DNA of 23,650 nt from positions 1 through 23,650 of IMG/VR virus record IMGVR_UViG_3300037502_001206; one strand, 5' to 3'. The notes beneath the pieces were generated by a model. The model ran no database searches and was not told the DNA's origin. It was given only the letters and a program-made list of their open reading frames with translations. This stretch comes from a virus. The position numbers and the translations under genes were made by a program. Every line of letters starts with the position of its first letter. Positions within the stretch are counted from its first letter, which is position 1. This document shows positions 5,253 through 12,337 of the stretch, in pieces.

Positions 5253-5270
5253 GCAACTTGTGTTAGTTGC
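5253..5270. repeat. Short hairpin at the decayed end of the cassette chain
   Basis: GCAACT (5253-5258) pairs with AGTTGC (5265-5270) after the TATAACGTTTTG boundary shared with spacer 4. No downstream end matching cassette D's repeat follows, so this looks like a shortened or decayed spacer that closes the chain. Confidence 0.45.
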
Positions 5271-5322
5271 GTGAATTAAAAAATACACTTAACAAAAATT
5301 AACAAACATTAAATTAAAACTT

Positions 5323-5730
5323 ATGAAAACAAACAAAACACATACCGAGCAATTGACACAAGATGCTGTTATGCAATCGGTTTTAAAAGCAAATGATTTG
5401 AGAATTGGTAATTTAATTTTTTATCAGACCGTTGACTTAAACACAGGTAAAAATGTTTTAGAAATTGTTGAAGCAACCGCTAATGATATAAAAACACAAG
5501 AGTTAAAACCTATTTTTTTGCCCATTACCCTAACCGAAGATTGGTTGTTAAAATTTGATTTTTATGTAAGTGATGTTTTTGGTCAAAAGCAATATTTTCT
5601 AAGCGGAATAACTATTTATGTAAACGATGGTAAATTTCAACATTCAGGTTATGATAGAGAAATTAAACATGTTCACGAATTACAAAACTTATATTTCGCT
5701 TTAACGCAACGTGAATTAACTGTTGCATAA
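5323..5730 (+). CDS. Conserved-type phage hypothetical protein, 135 aa
   Basis: A 135-residue soluble protein with the phrases LRIGNLIFY (about 26-34), ITLTEDWLLKFDF (66-78) and IKHVHELQNLYFALTQREL (114-132). I recall this order of phrases from a very common hypothetical family of Bacteroidota phages; its function is unknown. The gene lies after the last clear cassette boundary and its ends lack a matching inverted repeat. A 10-bp direct repeat CGTGAATTAA occurs before it (5270-5279) and near its 3' end (5710-5719). Confidence 0.75.
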   Translation: MKTNKTHTEQLTQDAVMQSVLKANDLRIGNLIFYQTVDLNTGKNVLEIVEATANDIKTQELKPIFLPITLTEDWLLKFDFYVSDVFGQKQYFLSGITIYVNDGKFQHSGYDREIKHVHELQNLYFALTQRELTVA

Positions 5731-5763
5731 CTATTGGCTAACCGCTATAAATGTATTACAATT

Positions 5764-5943
5764 ATGCAGAAATACACAAAAACAAAGGTAATTCGTATAA
5801 CTGATTTGCAACATAAAACACTACAAAAAATGAAAAAATTAAATGTAGATGTTGGTAATTTTATACGATTAGCAATTCAAGAAAAATTAGAGCGTGATAA
5901 ACACGAAATATTAAAACAAAAAAAAGAATATTGCCCTTTTTAA
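5764..5943 (+). CDS. Ribbon-helix-helix-like DNA-binding protein, 59 aa
   Basis: A 59-residue basic protein. TKVIRITDLQHKTLQKMKKL followed by VDVGNFIRLAIQEKLERD fits a ribbon-helix-helix fold: a short strand (KVIRIT) that would pair in a dimer and contact DNA, then two helices separated by a turn. I use ATG 5764; an upstream TTG at 5734 would add ten residues but lies in the terminal repeat of the preceding gene. It is the last rightward early gene and its stop is 3 nt from the end of the convergent leftward gene, so the two strands meet here. Confidence 0.7.
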   Translation: MQKYTKTKVIRITDLQHKTLQKMKKLNVDVGNFIRLAIQEKLERDKHEILKQKKEYCPF

Positions 5944-5946
5944 AAA

Positions 5947-6528
5947 TTATAAAGCACTCCCTACAACTAAACCAAACACCACAGCGAAAGGCACAGCGTA
6001 TTTAAGTGATTTACTTATACGCTGTTGTTTTTTTATATAGCGTTCCTGTTCTTTTGCAAGTTCAATTAAATTTTTTTCTTTTACTTCAAATTGACTTATA
6101 ATACTATCTTTAAAAATACCTGCAGTTTTTTCGTTTCCTAACATTTCAGTACTAACGACATACATACTATCAACATATTTGCAATCCAATAACTCCAAAG
6201 CTAAATCTACACTATCTTTACCCTTTAAAATTACTTTTGCATCTTCGTTTGTTTTAATGCGTTTTAAGGCACTATTTTTATTTTTGTATATTCTTTGTAG
6301 TTCAAGTGATTTTATTTTATTCTGACTATCTAAAAACGCTATTTGATTACGATATTTAGCAATTACTTCTTTGTTTATTGAATCATTCTTTACTTTTACT
6401 TCTTTATAGACTAATTTAGGTGCAGGACTTTCGCACCCTCTAAAAAGCATAAATACTAAAAGCACCACAAAAGCAATAAACCAAATGTTTAATCTTTTAA
6501 TAAAACTGTATAAATTAATTTGTGTCAT
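5947..6528 (-). CDS. Two-membrane-segment coiled-coil protein, spanin-like candidate
   Basis: A 193-residue protein with an N-terminal membrane span (about 14-30, IWFIAFVVLLVFMLF), then RGCES, a long charged helical region (about 40-165) rich in Lys/Glu/Ser, and a C-terminal hydrophobic segment (about 174-193, LKYAVPFAVVFGLVVGSAL). The architecture and position downstream of the endolysin suggest a spanin or other lysis accessory that bridges the periplasm; this is inference. The Cys following the first span could be a lipid attachment site, but the context is not a convincing lipobox. It is the last gene of the leftward late region and overlaps the gene before it by 14 nt. Confidence 0.65.
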   Translation of the reverse strand: MTQINLYSFIKRLNIWFIAFVVLLVFMLFRGCESPAPKLVYKEVKVKNDSINKEVIAKYRNQIAFLDSQNKIKSLELQRIYKNKNSALKRIKTNEDAKVILKGKDSVDLALELLDCKYVDSMYVVSTEMLGNEKTAGIFKDSIISQFEVKEKNLIELAKEQERYIKKQQRISKSLKYAVPFAVVFGLVVGSAL

Positions 6529-6712
6529 TAGTAATATCTTTTAATTGTTTAAAAATTTGCTCTTGATTTGCTCCCAAAAACATTTCACATTTTCCATCTT
6601 TATAAGGTACTTCTGTAAAATAACTTTGCCACATTCCATCTATTGCATTGTATCTTTTGCAGTTGTCTTTTAACGGACAATTAAACCCGCTGCATTTTGT
6701 TATATCACTCAT
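6515..6712 (-). CDS. Small Cys-containing phage protein, 65 aa
   Basis: A 65-residue soluble protein with CSGFNCPLKDNCKRY at residues 7-21 and a fourth Cys in GKCEMFLG (about 42). Four Cys in this spacing could form a small metal or disulfide knuckle. It also has WQSYFTEVPYKDGKCEM, a phrase I recall from a common small family in Bacteroidota prophages. Its ATG overlaps the stop of the 49-codon gene upstream (ATGA). Function unknown; found here among lysis-side genes. Confidence 0.75.
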   Translation of the reverse strand: MSDITKCSGFNCPLKDNCKRYNAIDGMWQSYFTEVPYKDGKCEMFLGANQEQIFKQLKDITNDTN

Positions 6713-6858
6713 TGTAATTCATCTTTAATATTTTGATAATCATAACCCGCACTAATAAGTAAGTTAGTAATTATTTCTATTATTTCTTCTGTTGTTAAGT
6801 CATCATAATCACATTCAAAAGTATGCTTTTTTTTGTGTGCCTCTATTTGTATTTTCAT
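6709..6858 (-). CDS. Small hypothetical protein, 49 aa
   Basis: ATG 6858 opens a 49-codon frame starting MKIQIEAHKKKHTFECDYD and ending in an acidic helix (TTEEIIEIITNLLISAGYDYQNIKDELQ). Its TGA overlaps the ATG of the Cys-containing gene and it starts 3 nt after the phosphoesterase stop. The tight packing and balanced composition support a real gene. No function recognised. Confidence 0.6.
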   Translation of the reverse strand: MKIQIEAHKKKHTFECDYDDLTTEEIIEIITNLLISAGYDYQNIKDELQ

Positions 6859-6861
6859 AAT

Positions 6862-7707
6862 TTATCTTGTCAATGTAAATTCATATTCTAATCCATCATT
6901 TGTCATATATACCTTCATCCAACAACTACCCAAATGTTTCGGCATTCCTATTTTTTCAACTGCCCAACCTTGACCGCTATCAAACTCTTCTTTATATGTG
7001 CCTGTTTTAACGTGCCATTGCTTTTTAACTTCTATTATTCCCTTATGTTGGTTCATTATATATCTGTTGTGTGTCATTATCCATCCATCGTGAGTATGTC
7101 CTGACATTATAACGTCTGCATTTGGAAAAATAGAAGCGTGTCTGCTAACTGCTAAAGCTCCTTTTGTAATTACCCCACCCCAATGTCCGTGGTCGTAAGC
7201 TATATTGCAAGGATAATGTCCGCTACCTCTTTTAAAATTAAGATTAATATAACCCATATACGCCCCTAATTGAATATCAGTCTTTGCAAATGCGTTTATT
7301 CTCTCAACTAATCGCATTAAAATATTAGTTTCCGCACGTTCAGAAACGCTACTCTCGTGATTTCCTGTATTAATTTGCAAAATATTTTCGGCATAAGGTA
7401 GCATTTTTTGAGCTGTATCATTAATTACCAAATCTAAATAATCATTTCCGTTATGCTCTGGTCGTATTGCATTTTTTGCTTTTCGTGGGTCGTATTTGCC
7501 CTGCATTAAACAAAGCATATCACCATTAATTATAATCTTTGCGTTGCGTTGTTTTGCTTCTTCAAGATGTTGAAACAATAATTCTCTATTTGCTTTTGGA
7601 TTATCAAAGTGCCAATCAGAAGTAAGTAGAAATTCAAACGTAGCTTTTCGTGAATTATTCTCAAAAGTGTATCGATGAAAATTATGAGCTTTTTTTTGTA
7701 CTATCAT
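6862..7707 (-). CDS. Calcineurin-like metallophosphoesterase, 281 aa
   Basis: Hydrolyses phosphoester bonds using two metal ions. The full set of metal-site motifs is visible: Asp31-x-His33 (SDWHFD), NGD with Asp63, Asn116-His117 (GNHES), YDHGH (171-175) and His204-x-His206 (SGHTHD). Length is normal for a stand-alone member. The substrate cannot be read from sequence; candidates are nucleic acid ends, cyclic nucleotides or nucleotide signals. It sits among lysis-side late genes rather than with replication genes, which is unexpected for a DNA-processing nuclease. A plus-strand small transcript candidate starts inside its 5' end. Confidence 0.9.
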   Translation of the reverse strand: MIVQKKAHNFHRYTFENNSRKATFEFLLTSDWHFDNPKANRELLFQHLEEAKQRNAKIIINGDMLCLMQGKYDPRKAKNAIRPEHNGNDYLDLVINDTAQKMLPYAENILQINTGNHESSVSERAETNILMRLVERINAFAKTDIQLGAYMGYINLNFKRGSGHYPCNIAYDHGHWGGVITKGALAVSRHASIFPNADVIMSGHTHDGWIMTHNRYIMNQHKGIIEVKKQWHVKTGTYKEEFDSGQGWAVEKIGMPKHLGSCWMKVYMTNDGLEYEFTLTR

Positions 7708-7724
7708 ATTTTTTTATATATTTG
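7696..7724 (+). promoter_or_regulatory. Plus-strand promoter of a short transcript
   Basis: TTG (7696-7698) is followed after 18 nt by TATATTTG (7717-7724), matching the Bacteroidota promoter pattern. It points against the surrounding late genes, and its upstream element lies inside the phosphoesterase gene. Confidence 0.7.
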
Positions 7725-7730
7725 CATCAC

Positions 7731-7800
7731 ACAACAACACAAAAGTTGGTCAACTCGAAATCTGGCAAAATTAACCGCTATTAACGTAGCGGTTTTTTTT
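7731..7800 (+). ncRNA. Candidate small RNA ending at an intrinsic terminator
   Basis: About 70 nt lie between the expected start point and the T-run of a strong terminator. No reading frame of note fits. An AGTTG-GT-CAACT dyad lies at 7744-7755. The RNA would be antisense to any leftward read-through message from the endolysin into the phosphoesterase leader. No known RNA family recognised. Confidence 0.5.
7773..7800 (+). terminator. Intrinsic terminator of the short plus-strand transcript
   Basis: AACCGCTA (7773-7780) pairs perfectly with TAGCGGTT (7787-7794) around a 6-nt loop, followed by a run of T to 7800. Confidence 0.8.
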
Positions 7801-7820
7801 GTTTATAATTACAATCATTT

Positions 7821-7837
7821 ACGGCGATAATCGCCGT
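7821..7837. repeat. Palindrome at the endolysin stop
   Basis: ACGGCGA-TAA-TCGCCGT, a perfect 7-bp hairpin with a 3-nt centre. On the minus strand it directly follows the endolysin stop codon. No T-run follows, so it is more likely an mRNA 3' end stabiliser than a terminator. Confidence 0.5.
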
Positions 7838-8214
7838 TACCAACGTGCTTTTCTCCCTCTATGGTCGTAATGCGTGAAAGTAGGATAAACTCCTACACCG
7901 CCTTCTTTCATTTTACCTTGTTCAATAAGTCCTTCAATTACTAAAGCCACTTCTTTAGGTGTCATTCCTGCAACTTTAATATCCGCAGCAGTACCTCTTA
8001 AATGTTGGCTATCTTTTACAGCTCCAGGTAATTTAGCATTATATTTTGGACTTCTATAACCGCTTGTAATTGTAATAGGTTTATTTATTGCAGTTCGTAA
8101 TACTTCAAGATTTCGTGCAAGTTCAACAATGTTTAGAAGTGCACTATTTGGAATATCTGAACCATCTTTACACTTAAATTCTTCTAAACTAAAATTAGTC
8201 GTTATTTTTGCCAT
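7837..8214 (-). CDS. M15 family peptidase, probable phage endolysin
   Basis: A zinc peptidase of the M15A type that cuts peptide cross-bridges of the cell wall. Visible motifs are SGYRSPKYN (51-59), SQHLRGTAADI with His71 and Asp78 as metal ligands, and FTHYDHRG with His115 as the third ligand. At 125 residues it is a single catalytic domain without a wall-binding domain. It has no signal peptide, so a holin is needed for release; two small membrane protein genes lie directly upstream and overlap it (8195-8214). The usual HVDxR ending is HYDHR here, a mild variation. Confidence 0.9.
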   Translation of the reverse strand: MAKITTNFSLEEFKCKDGSDIPNSALLNIVELARNLEVLRTAINKPITITSGYRSPKYNAKLPGAVKDSQHLRGTAADIKVAGMTPKEVALVIEGLIEQGKMKEGGVGVYPTFTHYDHRGRKARW

Positions 8215-8368
8215 CTTTTTTATTTTTAATTAATTCAATAGTTTTCATAATCGTGTAAACAATAGAAACACATAGTAATAATATTTTTAAAGTAGCTTCT
8301 ACATTTGAAAAGCTAATAGCCATTGTTAGTGTATTCAATGCGTATAGTCTTAAATCGTTAATTGACAT
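8195..8368 (-). CDS. Small membrane protein, holin candidate, 57 aa
   Basis: ATG 8368 opens a 57-codon frame with one clear membrane segment (about 23-43, VEATLKILLLCVSIVYTIM) and a strongly basic C-terminus (KTIELIKNKKDGKNND). It overlaps the 3' end of the gene before it by 11 nt and the endolysin start by 20 nt. A small membrane protein with a charged tail coupled to the endolysin is the usual holin context; assignment is by context, not by family. Confidence 0.6.
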   Translation of the reverse strand: MSINDLRLYALNTLTMAISFSNVEATLKILLLCVSIVYTIMKTIELIKNKKDGKNND

Positions 8369-8558
8369 TTTTAGCTTTCATTAAACGTTCTACAATATTT
8401 GTTGCTCCTTCTATTGCTATGTAAGATGTTGCAATAATTACCCAATCAGTTGAAGTAATAACGCCACCAAATAAACCAGCAGACGCTACTACAAAAACAG
8501 TTAATTTACGACTAACCCATTTTGATAAGAATAAGTCTATTTGTTCTTTTCTACTCAT
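8358..8558 (-). CDS. Small membrane protein, second holin candidate, 66 aa
   Basis: A 66-residue protein with a basic N-terminus (MSRKEQIDLFLSKWVSRK) and a hydrophobic region from about 19 to 50 (TVFVVASAGLFGGVI, then WVIIATSYIAIEGA) that could form two short spans joined by a STD turn. The charged tail ends LMKAKNVN. Holins of this size with two spans are common, so this is as good a holin candidate as its neighbour; a holin/antiholin pair is possible. It overlaps the genes on both sides. Confidence 0.6.
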   Translation of the reverse strand: MSRKEQIDLFLSKWVSRKLTVFVVASAGLFGGVITSTDWVIIATSYIAIEGATNIVERLMKAKNVN

Positions 8559-8748
8559 TCGGTATAAATTCTATTCGTTCTAAATCAATTAATCTATGAT
8601 AAATTTCTTTAAACTCTTTGCAGTCTAAAACTTCAAGACCAACTATCCATCTATTTAAACCATCTTTTGCAAACTCCAAACGATAACAATTATTTGTATA
8701 TCCGTTAAGTTCGTTATATTGTTCTTCTGTTGCGTGTAGTACTATCAT
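8551..8748 (-). CDS. Small hypothetical protein after the tail fibre gene, 65 aa
   Basis: A 65-residue soluble protein beginning MIVLHATEEQYNELNGY. It alternates helix and strands and carries RWIVGLEVLDCKEFKEIY and ERIEFIPNE near the end. From memory, small proteins with this HATEEQ...LNG opening follow tail fibre genes in several Bacteroidota phages. It is coupled by ATGA to the fibre gene, so it may be a fibre-associated chaperone; that is inference from position. Confidence 0.65.
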   Translation of the reverse strand: MIVLHATEEQYNELNGYTNNCYRLEFAKDGLNRWIVGLEVLDCKEFKEIYHRLIDLERIEFIPNE

Positions 8749-9608
8749 AATCCTGTCATATATGTATTAATTGCATTTACAAAATCCGTGTTTTCAGAAA
8801 CTAAAGAAGCACCCATTGCATATAAAGATATTTCACTCGCTCCATAAGTACTTGCATTTCTTAAAATATATTGATTTGCATTTGGTAACCCTGTTGATGT
8901 TTGAGTTCTTGTACCCGAAACAATACCATTAAATAAAGTTACATTTGTTGAACTTGTTCTGTGAATTGATTTTGTAGGTGTACCTGTTGCAAATGAAAAA
9001 GCACTTGTAGGAACTCCAACTAATGAATTTGATGAGTTAATTCTTTGAGCTGTACTACTTGAAAATTGTGAGTTATTTATAGCTGTAGTTGTACCATCTA
9101 AAGCGGTATTCGTTGTACTACCTGAAAAAACATAAAAATAACGACTTGCATTATTTAAAGTGTAATTACTTCCGTTTGTTGTAGGATTGAATTTTGTATC
9201 AATATATGCACTTGAACCATTTCCTGTAAACCCCTCATTTGTTGTAAAAGTAGGATTTGAAACCGCCTCATAATTAATTAACCTTTTCCAATCTATTAAA
9301 GCAAATTGACTATTTCCATCAGTTGCAAATAAAGCAAATGTATCTAATTTATTCCAAATACCCGCAGCTTTTAAATCAATCAATAACTGATTCTGTTTTA
9401 ATTTTACAGCATCACTTGGTAAAGTATAACCATTTGTTGTTGCATAGTCTAAAATAGATTGATAATCTACATCATAAGCAAAACCTACTATGTTAGTATC
9501 GCCTGCCCAACTATTAGCGTGAACAGCACCCCAACTAATATTATTATTAACTGCTCCTTGCCCCCAACCTATATTATTATTTTTCGCTCCTTGTCCCCAA
9601 TCGCTCAT
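8745..9608 (-). CDS. Tail fibre / receptor-binding-like protein, 287 aa
   Basis: A likely virion surface protein. The N-terminus carries a short tandem motif, WGQGAKNNNIG / WGQGAVNNNIS / WGAVHANSW (4-34), a low-complexity signature I recall from phage tail proteins of this host group. The rest (about 100-287) is rich in Thr, Ser, Asn and Gly with alternating strands, as in fibre or LamG-like domains, and ends in a short helix. Position after the connector and portal and just before the lysis genes fits a fibre or tip gene. No chaperone or catalytic motif seen. Receptor specificity cannot be read. Confidence 0.65.
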   Translation of the reverse strand: MSDWGQGAKNNNIGWGQGAVNNNISWGAVHANSWAGDTNIVGFAYDVDYQSILDYATTNGYTLPSDAVKLKQNQLLIDLKAAGIWNKLDTFALFATDGNSQFALIDWKRLINYEAVSNPTFTTNEGFTGNGSSAYIDTKFNPTTNGSNYTLNNASRYFYVFSGSTTNTALDGTTTAINNSQFSSSTAQRINSSNSLVGVPTSAFSFATGTPTKSIHRTSSTNVTLFNGIVSGTRTQTSTGLPNANQYILRNASTYGASEISLYAMGASLVSENTDFVNAINTYMTGL

Positions 9609-9639
9609 TTTGTATCTTTTTTAATTGTTCAACTTTGGC

Positions 9640-9647
9640 CAAATATA
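9640..9647 (-). promoter_or_regulatory. Possible promoter -7 box of the tail fibre gene
   Basis: On the minus strand TATATTTG lies 31 nt before the ATG at 9608, in the 74-bp gap after the connector gene. No TTG at the right distance upstream, so it is weak or needs an activator. Confidence 0.4.
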
Positions 9648-9682
9648 AATTTAGCTTTTTAAAATTTTCGATTTTCGGTTTT

Positions 9683-10195
9683 TTATAATTGCCAGCCATT
9701 ATAAAAATTATTTGTATCAGGATTTACATCCTCATTATTGTTACTATTGTATTCAGGGTAAGTAGATTGATTGAAACACATAAAATCAATAAATCTTTGC
9801 GTATAACTTTCTGCAATATCCCTTTCTTTTTCAACTAAATAATCTACTTCTGCTTTATCAACGTTTGTAGCGTTTTCGCTTGTATGTTTAAACAAACCTT
9901 TATTGCTTAATGTATAAGCAGCGAAAGGTAAATAATAAACCATAGCCCAATGAATAAGCATAGGCTTAATGTAAGTAACTAAAAGAATTTTATAATCTTC
10001 AAATTCTTCATTATTTATTTCGTCGTTTAAAATCAATTCTTGTAACTTTTCGTAAAGTTTAGTACCTAAATAGTTTTGTATAGTTATATCTTGACTAATT
10101 TTTATGTATTCGATAAAATCGTCAGCATCTAAATTACCATTTGTAATAGTAAATTTCTTTACATCCTCTGTGCTTATTAATAATGCGTATGCCAT
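9683..10195 (-). CDS. Head-tail connector-like protein, 170 aa
   Basis: A 170-residue, mostly helical protein. ISTEDVKKFTITNGNLDADDFIEYIKISQDITIQNYLGTKLYEKL (7-51) has the pattern of phage head-tail connector or adaptor proteins related to gp6 of HK97: helices packed around a short hairpin and the YLGTKLYEKL phrase. This would sit between portal and tail in the neck. It lies 4 nt downstream of the portal gene, which supports a neck role. The C-terminus is Asn/Asp-rich and probably disordered. Confidence 0.65.
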   Translation of the reverse strand: MAYALLISTEDVKKFTITNGNLDADDFIEYIKISQDITIQNYLGTKLYEKLQELILNDEINNEEFEDYKILLVTYIKPMLIHWAMVYYLPFAAYTLSNKGLFKHTSENATNVDKAEVDYLVEKERDIAESYTQRFIDFMCFNQSTYPEYNSNNNEDVNPDTNNFYNGWQL

Positions 10196-10198
10196 ATC

Positions 10199-11947
10199 TT
10201 ATTTATTATAATTTGGGTGGTGTCCGTTATTTGGCATATCAAAAGGAATCATTGCAACTTCTTTTGGATTTCTCACTCTATATCCATATTTCTCTGCCTT
10301 GTTTGTACTAATTTGCGTAGCGTTTGGATTTGTTACATCTATTTTTACATTATCAAAAGAAACATAAGTTTGTCTTAACCATTTATGCTTACAATTTACA
10401 CCGCCTTTGTATAAAAATAAATTATAATTTTCTCCGTTATGCCCTTGCCCAAAATTAACATCGTTTGATTTTGTATTTTCAATATCTTCTTTACGATACA
10501 ATTTATCGGCACTTAACATTTTATTACAAAATTCTCTTTCACCTACTTTATCACCGCTATATTTATAACGTGTTATAAATCGAACTCCATCAATATTTTT
10601 ATCTTGTTCGCTTTTTGCGTTTGGTCTACCTGTAATTGTTGACGCAAATTTTTGAATAAAACTTAATTTCTTTTTATTATTTAGATTTTCAATTTCAGCA
10701 TCAAGTTCATCCTCTAATTCTAAATCAACTTCGTTTTCATCAATTAAAATCCATTCTTTACCTAAAAATTCGCCTTTATCAATTAAAGCATCTGCAATAG
10801 TTGGATTTGTATGTGCTGAAAGTTGCGTTCCTGTTTCTTCTGCTACTTGCTCCGCTGTTTGTGCATTCTCTAAATCGGTAAACTCTAAAGGTTGTATTGT
10901 TTTAAAGTATAATTTTAATTTGATATTGTTAACCGCTAAAACAGTATCTAAAGCTTCAATAATTTCAATTTGATAAGGTTTGATTACTAAATTATCATAT
11001 AATAAAGTTGCAGTTTTAATTTCATCTGCATTGTTTGAAAATCCACCGCCTGTATCACGAACTCCTAAAAGCATTGGTGAAGTAACTCTATGCCCTACAA
11101 CTAATTTTTCAAAACATTCTTTTGCTAAATACTCATAATGTTGCGGTGCATCATTTAATGGAATATCAATAACTTCTGTTGCATTTTCTTTGCTACTATT
11201 AAACGATACAATTACCTTTTGCCCTTTAGCACCTGTTAATTTTCTTTTTACATCGGCAGATATTTCTTCTCTTTTTTCTTCAGGCGGTATATTATTATTA
11301 AAGTTTACAACTTTAGTACCACTAAAACCATTCATTACATCGTTAATTAAGTAATCAGAAATTTCTTCTTCTAACTTTGCATAAGGTAAAGCACCCGAAT
11401 AATCAATCGGTGTATAATAATGGTAACCGCTTATATATGGTCTTATGATATAAAGTTCAACTTCTTTTTTATTACCAAAACCAAAAGCAGGTATTCTTTT
11501 TAATTCATCGCTTGGTTTTTTATTTGCCCAATCAGGGTGATAATACCAAGCTTCAATTTCTCCTTTATCGTTGCATTTTTCAGCACGTAAAGTATGCATT
11601 GGAAAATGTTCAATAAATTTTACTTCGCCTTTTTCATAAACAACTTGCATAGCAGCCATTCCTAAAAGTTTACGTTCTAAAGCCACTTTCTTTAATGCGT
11701 TTGGCTTTATAATAGAAATCATTTTAGCGTATTCATCAGGCTTTTTATTAGCGTCTAATGCTGACACACCTTTTCCGTAAATCATATTACTACACCCTGT
11801 AATAATAGCGTTATTTGTCGTGCTATATAAATACCTATCAATTAAAAACTGAAAGTAGTTGTTATCTGCTCCATACTCTACAAAATCACCTTTTTTACTT
11901 TCGTTAATTTGCGGACTTGTATAAGCACTTAAATTTAATACATACAT
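10199..11947 (-). CDS. Phage portal protein with extra C-terminal domain
   Basis: Forms the dodecameric ring at the capsid vertex through which DNA passes. Features supporting a portal are the length (582 aa), the N-terminal GDFVEYGADNNYFQFLIDRYL, the central helical stem region, and a conserved-looking SPMLLGVRDTGGGFSNNADEIKTA segment (about 292-315) like that before the wing/crown region of portals of this host group. From about residue 430 a distinct C-terminal segment follows (RFITRYKYSG, REFCNKMLSADKLYRKEDI, KGGVNCKHKWLRQTYV). It resembles the ends of Bacteroidota phage minor head proteins and may be a fused morphogenesis domain. It precedes the connector gene. Confidence 0.8.
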   Translation of the reverse strand: MYVLNLSAYTSPQINESKKGDFVEYGADNNYFQFLIDRYLYSTTNNAIITGCSNMIYGKGVSALDANKKPDEYAKMISIIKPNALKKVALERKLLGMAAMQVVYEKGEVKFIEHFPMHTLRAEKCNDKGEIEAWYYHPDWANKKPSDELKRIPAFGFGNKKEVELYIIRPYISGYHYYTPIDYSGALPYAKLEEEISDYLINDVMNGFSGTKVVNFNNNIPPEEKREEISADVKRKLTGAKGQKVIVSFNSSKENATEVIDIPLNDAPQHYEYLAKECFEKLVVGHRVTSPMLLGVRDTGGGFSNNADEIKTATLLYDNLVIKPYQIEIIEALDTVLAVNNIKLKLYFKTIQPLEFTDLENAQTAEQVAEETGTQLSAHTNPTIADALIDKGEFLGKEWILIDENEVDLELEDELDAEIENLNNKKKLSFIQKFASTITGRPNAKSEQDKNIDGVRFITRYKYSGDKVGEREFCNKMLSADKLYRKEDIENTKSNDVNFGQGHNGENYNLFLYKGGVNCKHKWLRQTYVSFDNVKIDVTNPNATQISTNKAEKYGYRVRNPKEVAMIPFDMPNNGHHPNYNK

Positions 11948-11949
11948 AA

Positions 11950-12288
11950 TTATTCAAATATTTTATATTCGTTTGTTGTTCTATGTTCAACGTAAGCATC
12001 TTTGTTTATGCTATACCTTTGTAAATTTTGATTTGTACAGAAAATTTTATCTTTATAAACTATATTATCGCCTCTTGTTGAATCTTTAATACTTAAAGTA
12101 TAATATTTATTTTCTTTTATAGGTAAAATAACCGAAGTAGTTGCGTAGTATTTATAAATAGAAAATACGCATTCAATTTCAGTTTCAATATTTGTTTCCT
12201 CATCTCTTAAAACAATAGTATCGGCATTGCTACCATATATTATAGCATTTAATGTTTGTGCTGTTTCTTGCTCTCTTAAAATAATCAT
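11950..12288 (-). CDS. Hypothetical virion protein, 112 aa
   Basis: A 112-residue all-beta protein. The phrases IVLRDEETNIETEIECVF (25-42), YYTLSIKD and VYKDKIFCTNQNLQRYSINKDAYVEH (about 77-102) indicate a beta-sandwich. In phages of this group, small proteins with the CTNQ...YSINKD ending lie next to tail tube and portal genes, but the function is not known to me. It may be a neck or head decoration protein. It lies 2 nt before the portal gene and follows the terminator at 12338-12369. An ATTAAAACAC element precedes its start. Confidence 0.6.
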   Translation of the reverse strand: MIILREQETAQTLNAIIYGSNADTIVLRDEETNIETEIECVFSIYKYYATTSVILPIKENKYYTLSIKDSTRGDNIVYKDKIFCTNQNLQRYSINKDAYVEHRTTNEYKIFE

Positions 12289-12301
12289 AGTAGTTATTTA
12301 T

Positions 12302-12311
12302 ATTAAAACAC
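12302..12311 (-). promoter_or_regulatory. Late leader element GTGTTTTAAT (before 12288 gene)
   Basis: One of four exact copies of GTGTTTTAAT (minus strand) found 5-16 nt upstream of late-gene start codons; here 13 nt upstream of the ATG at 12288. Confidence 0.45.
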
Positions 12312-12337
12312 GTTTTTCGTTTTTTTGTTTTTTAAAT

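Noticed and set aside
7821-7840. TAACGG after the endolysin stop as another cassette boundary
   Set aside because: It is on the other strand, there is no GTTA partner, and the palindrome is short and self-contained.
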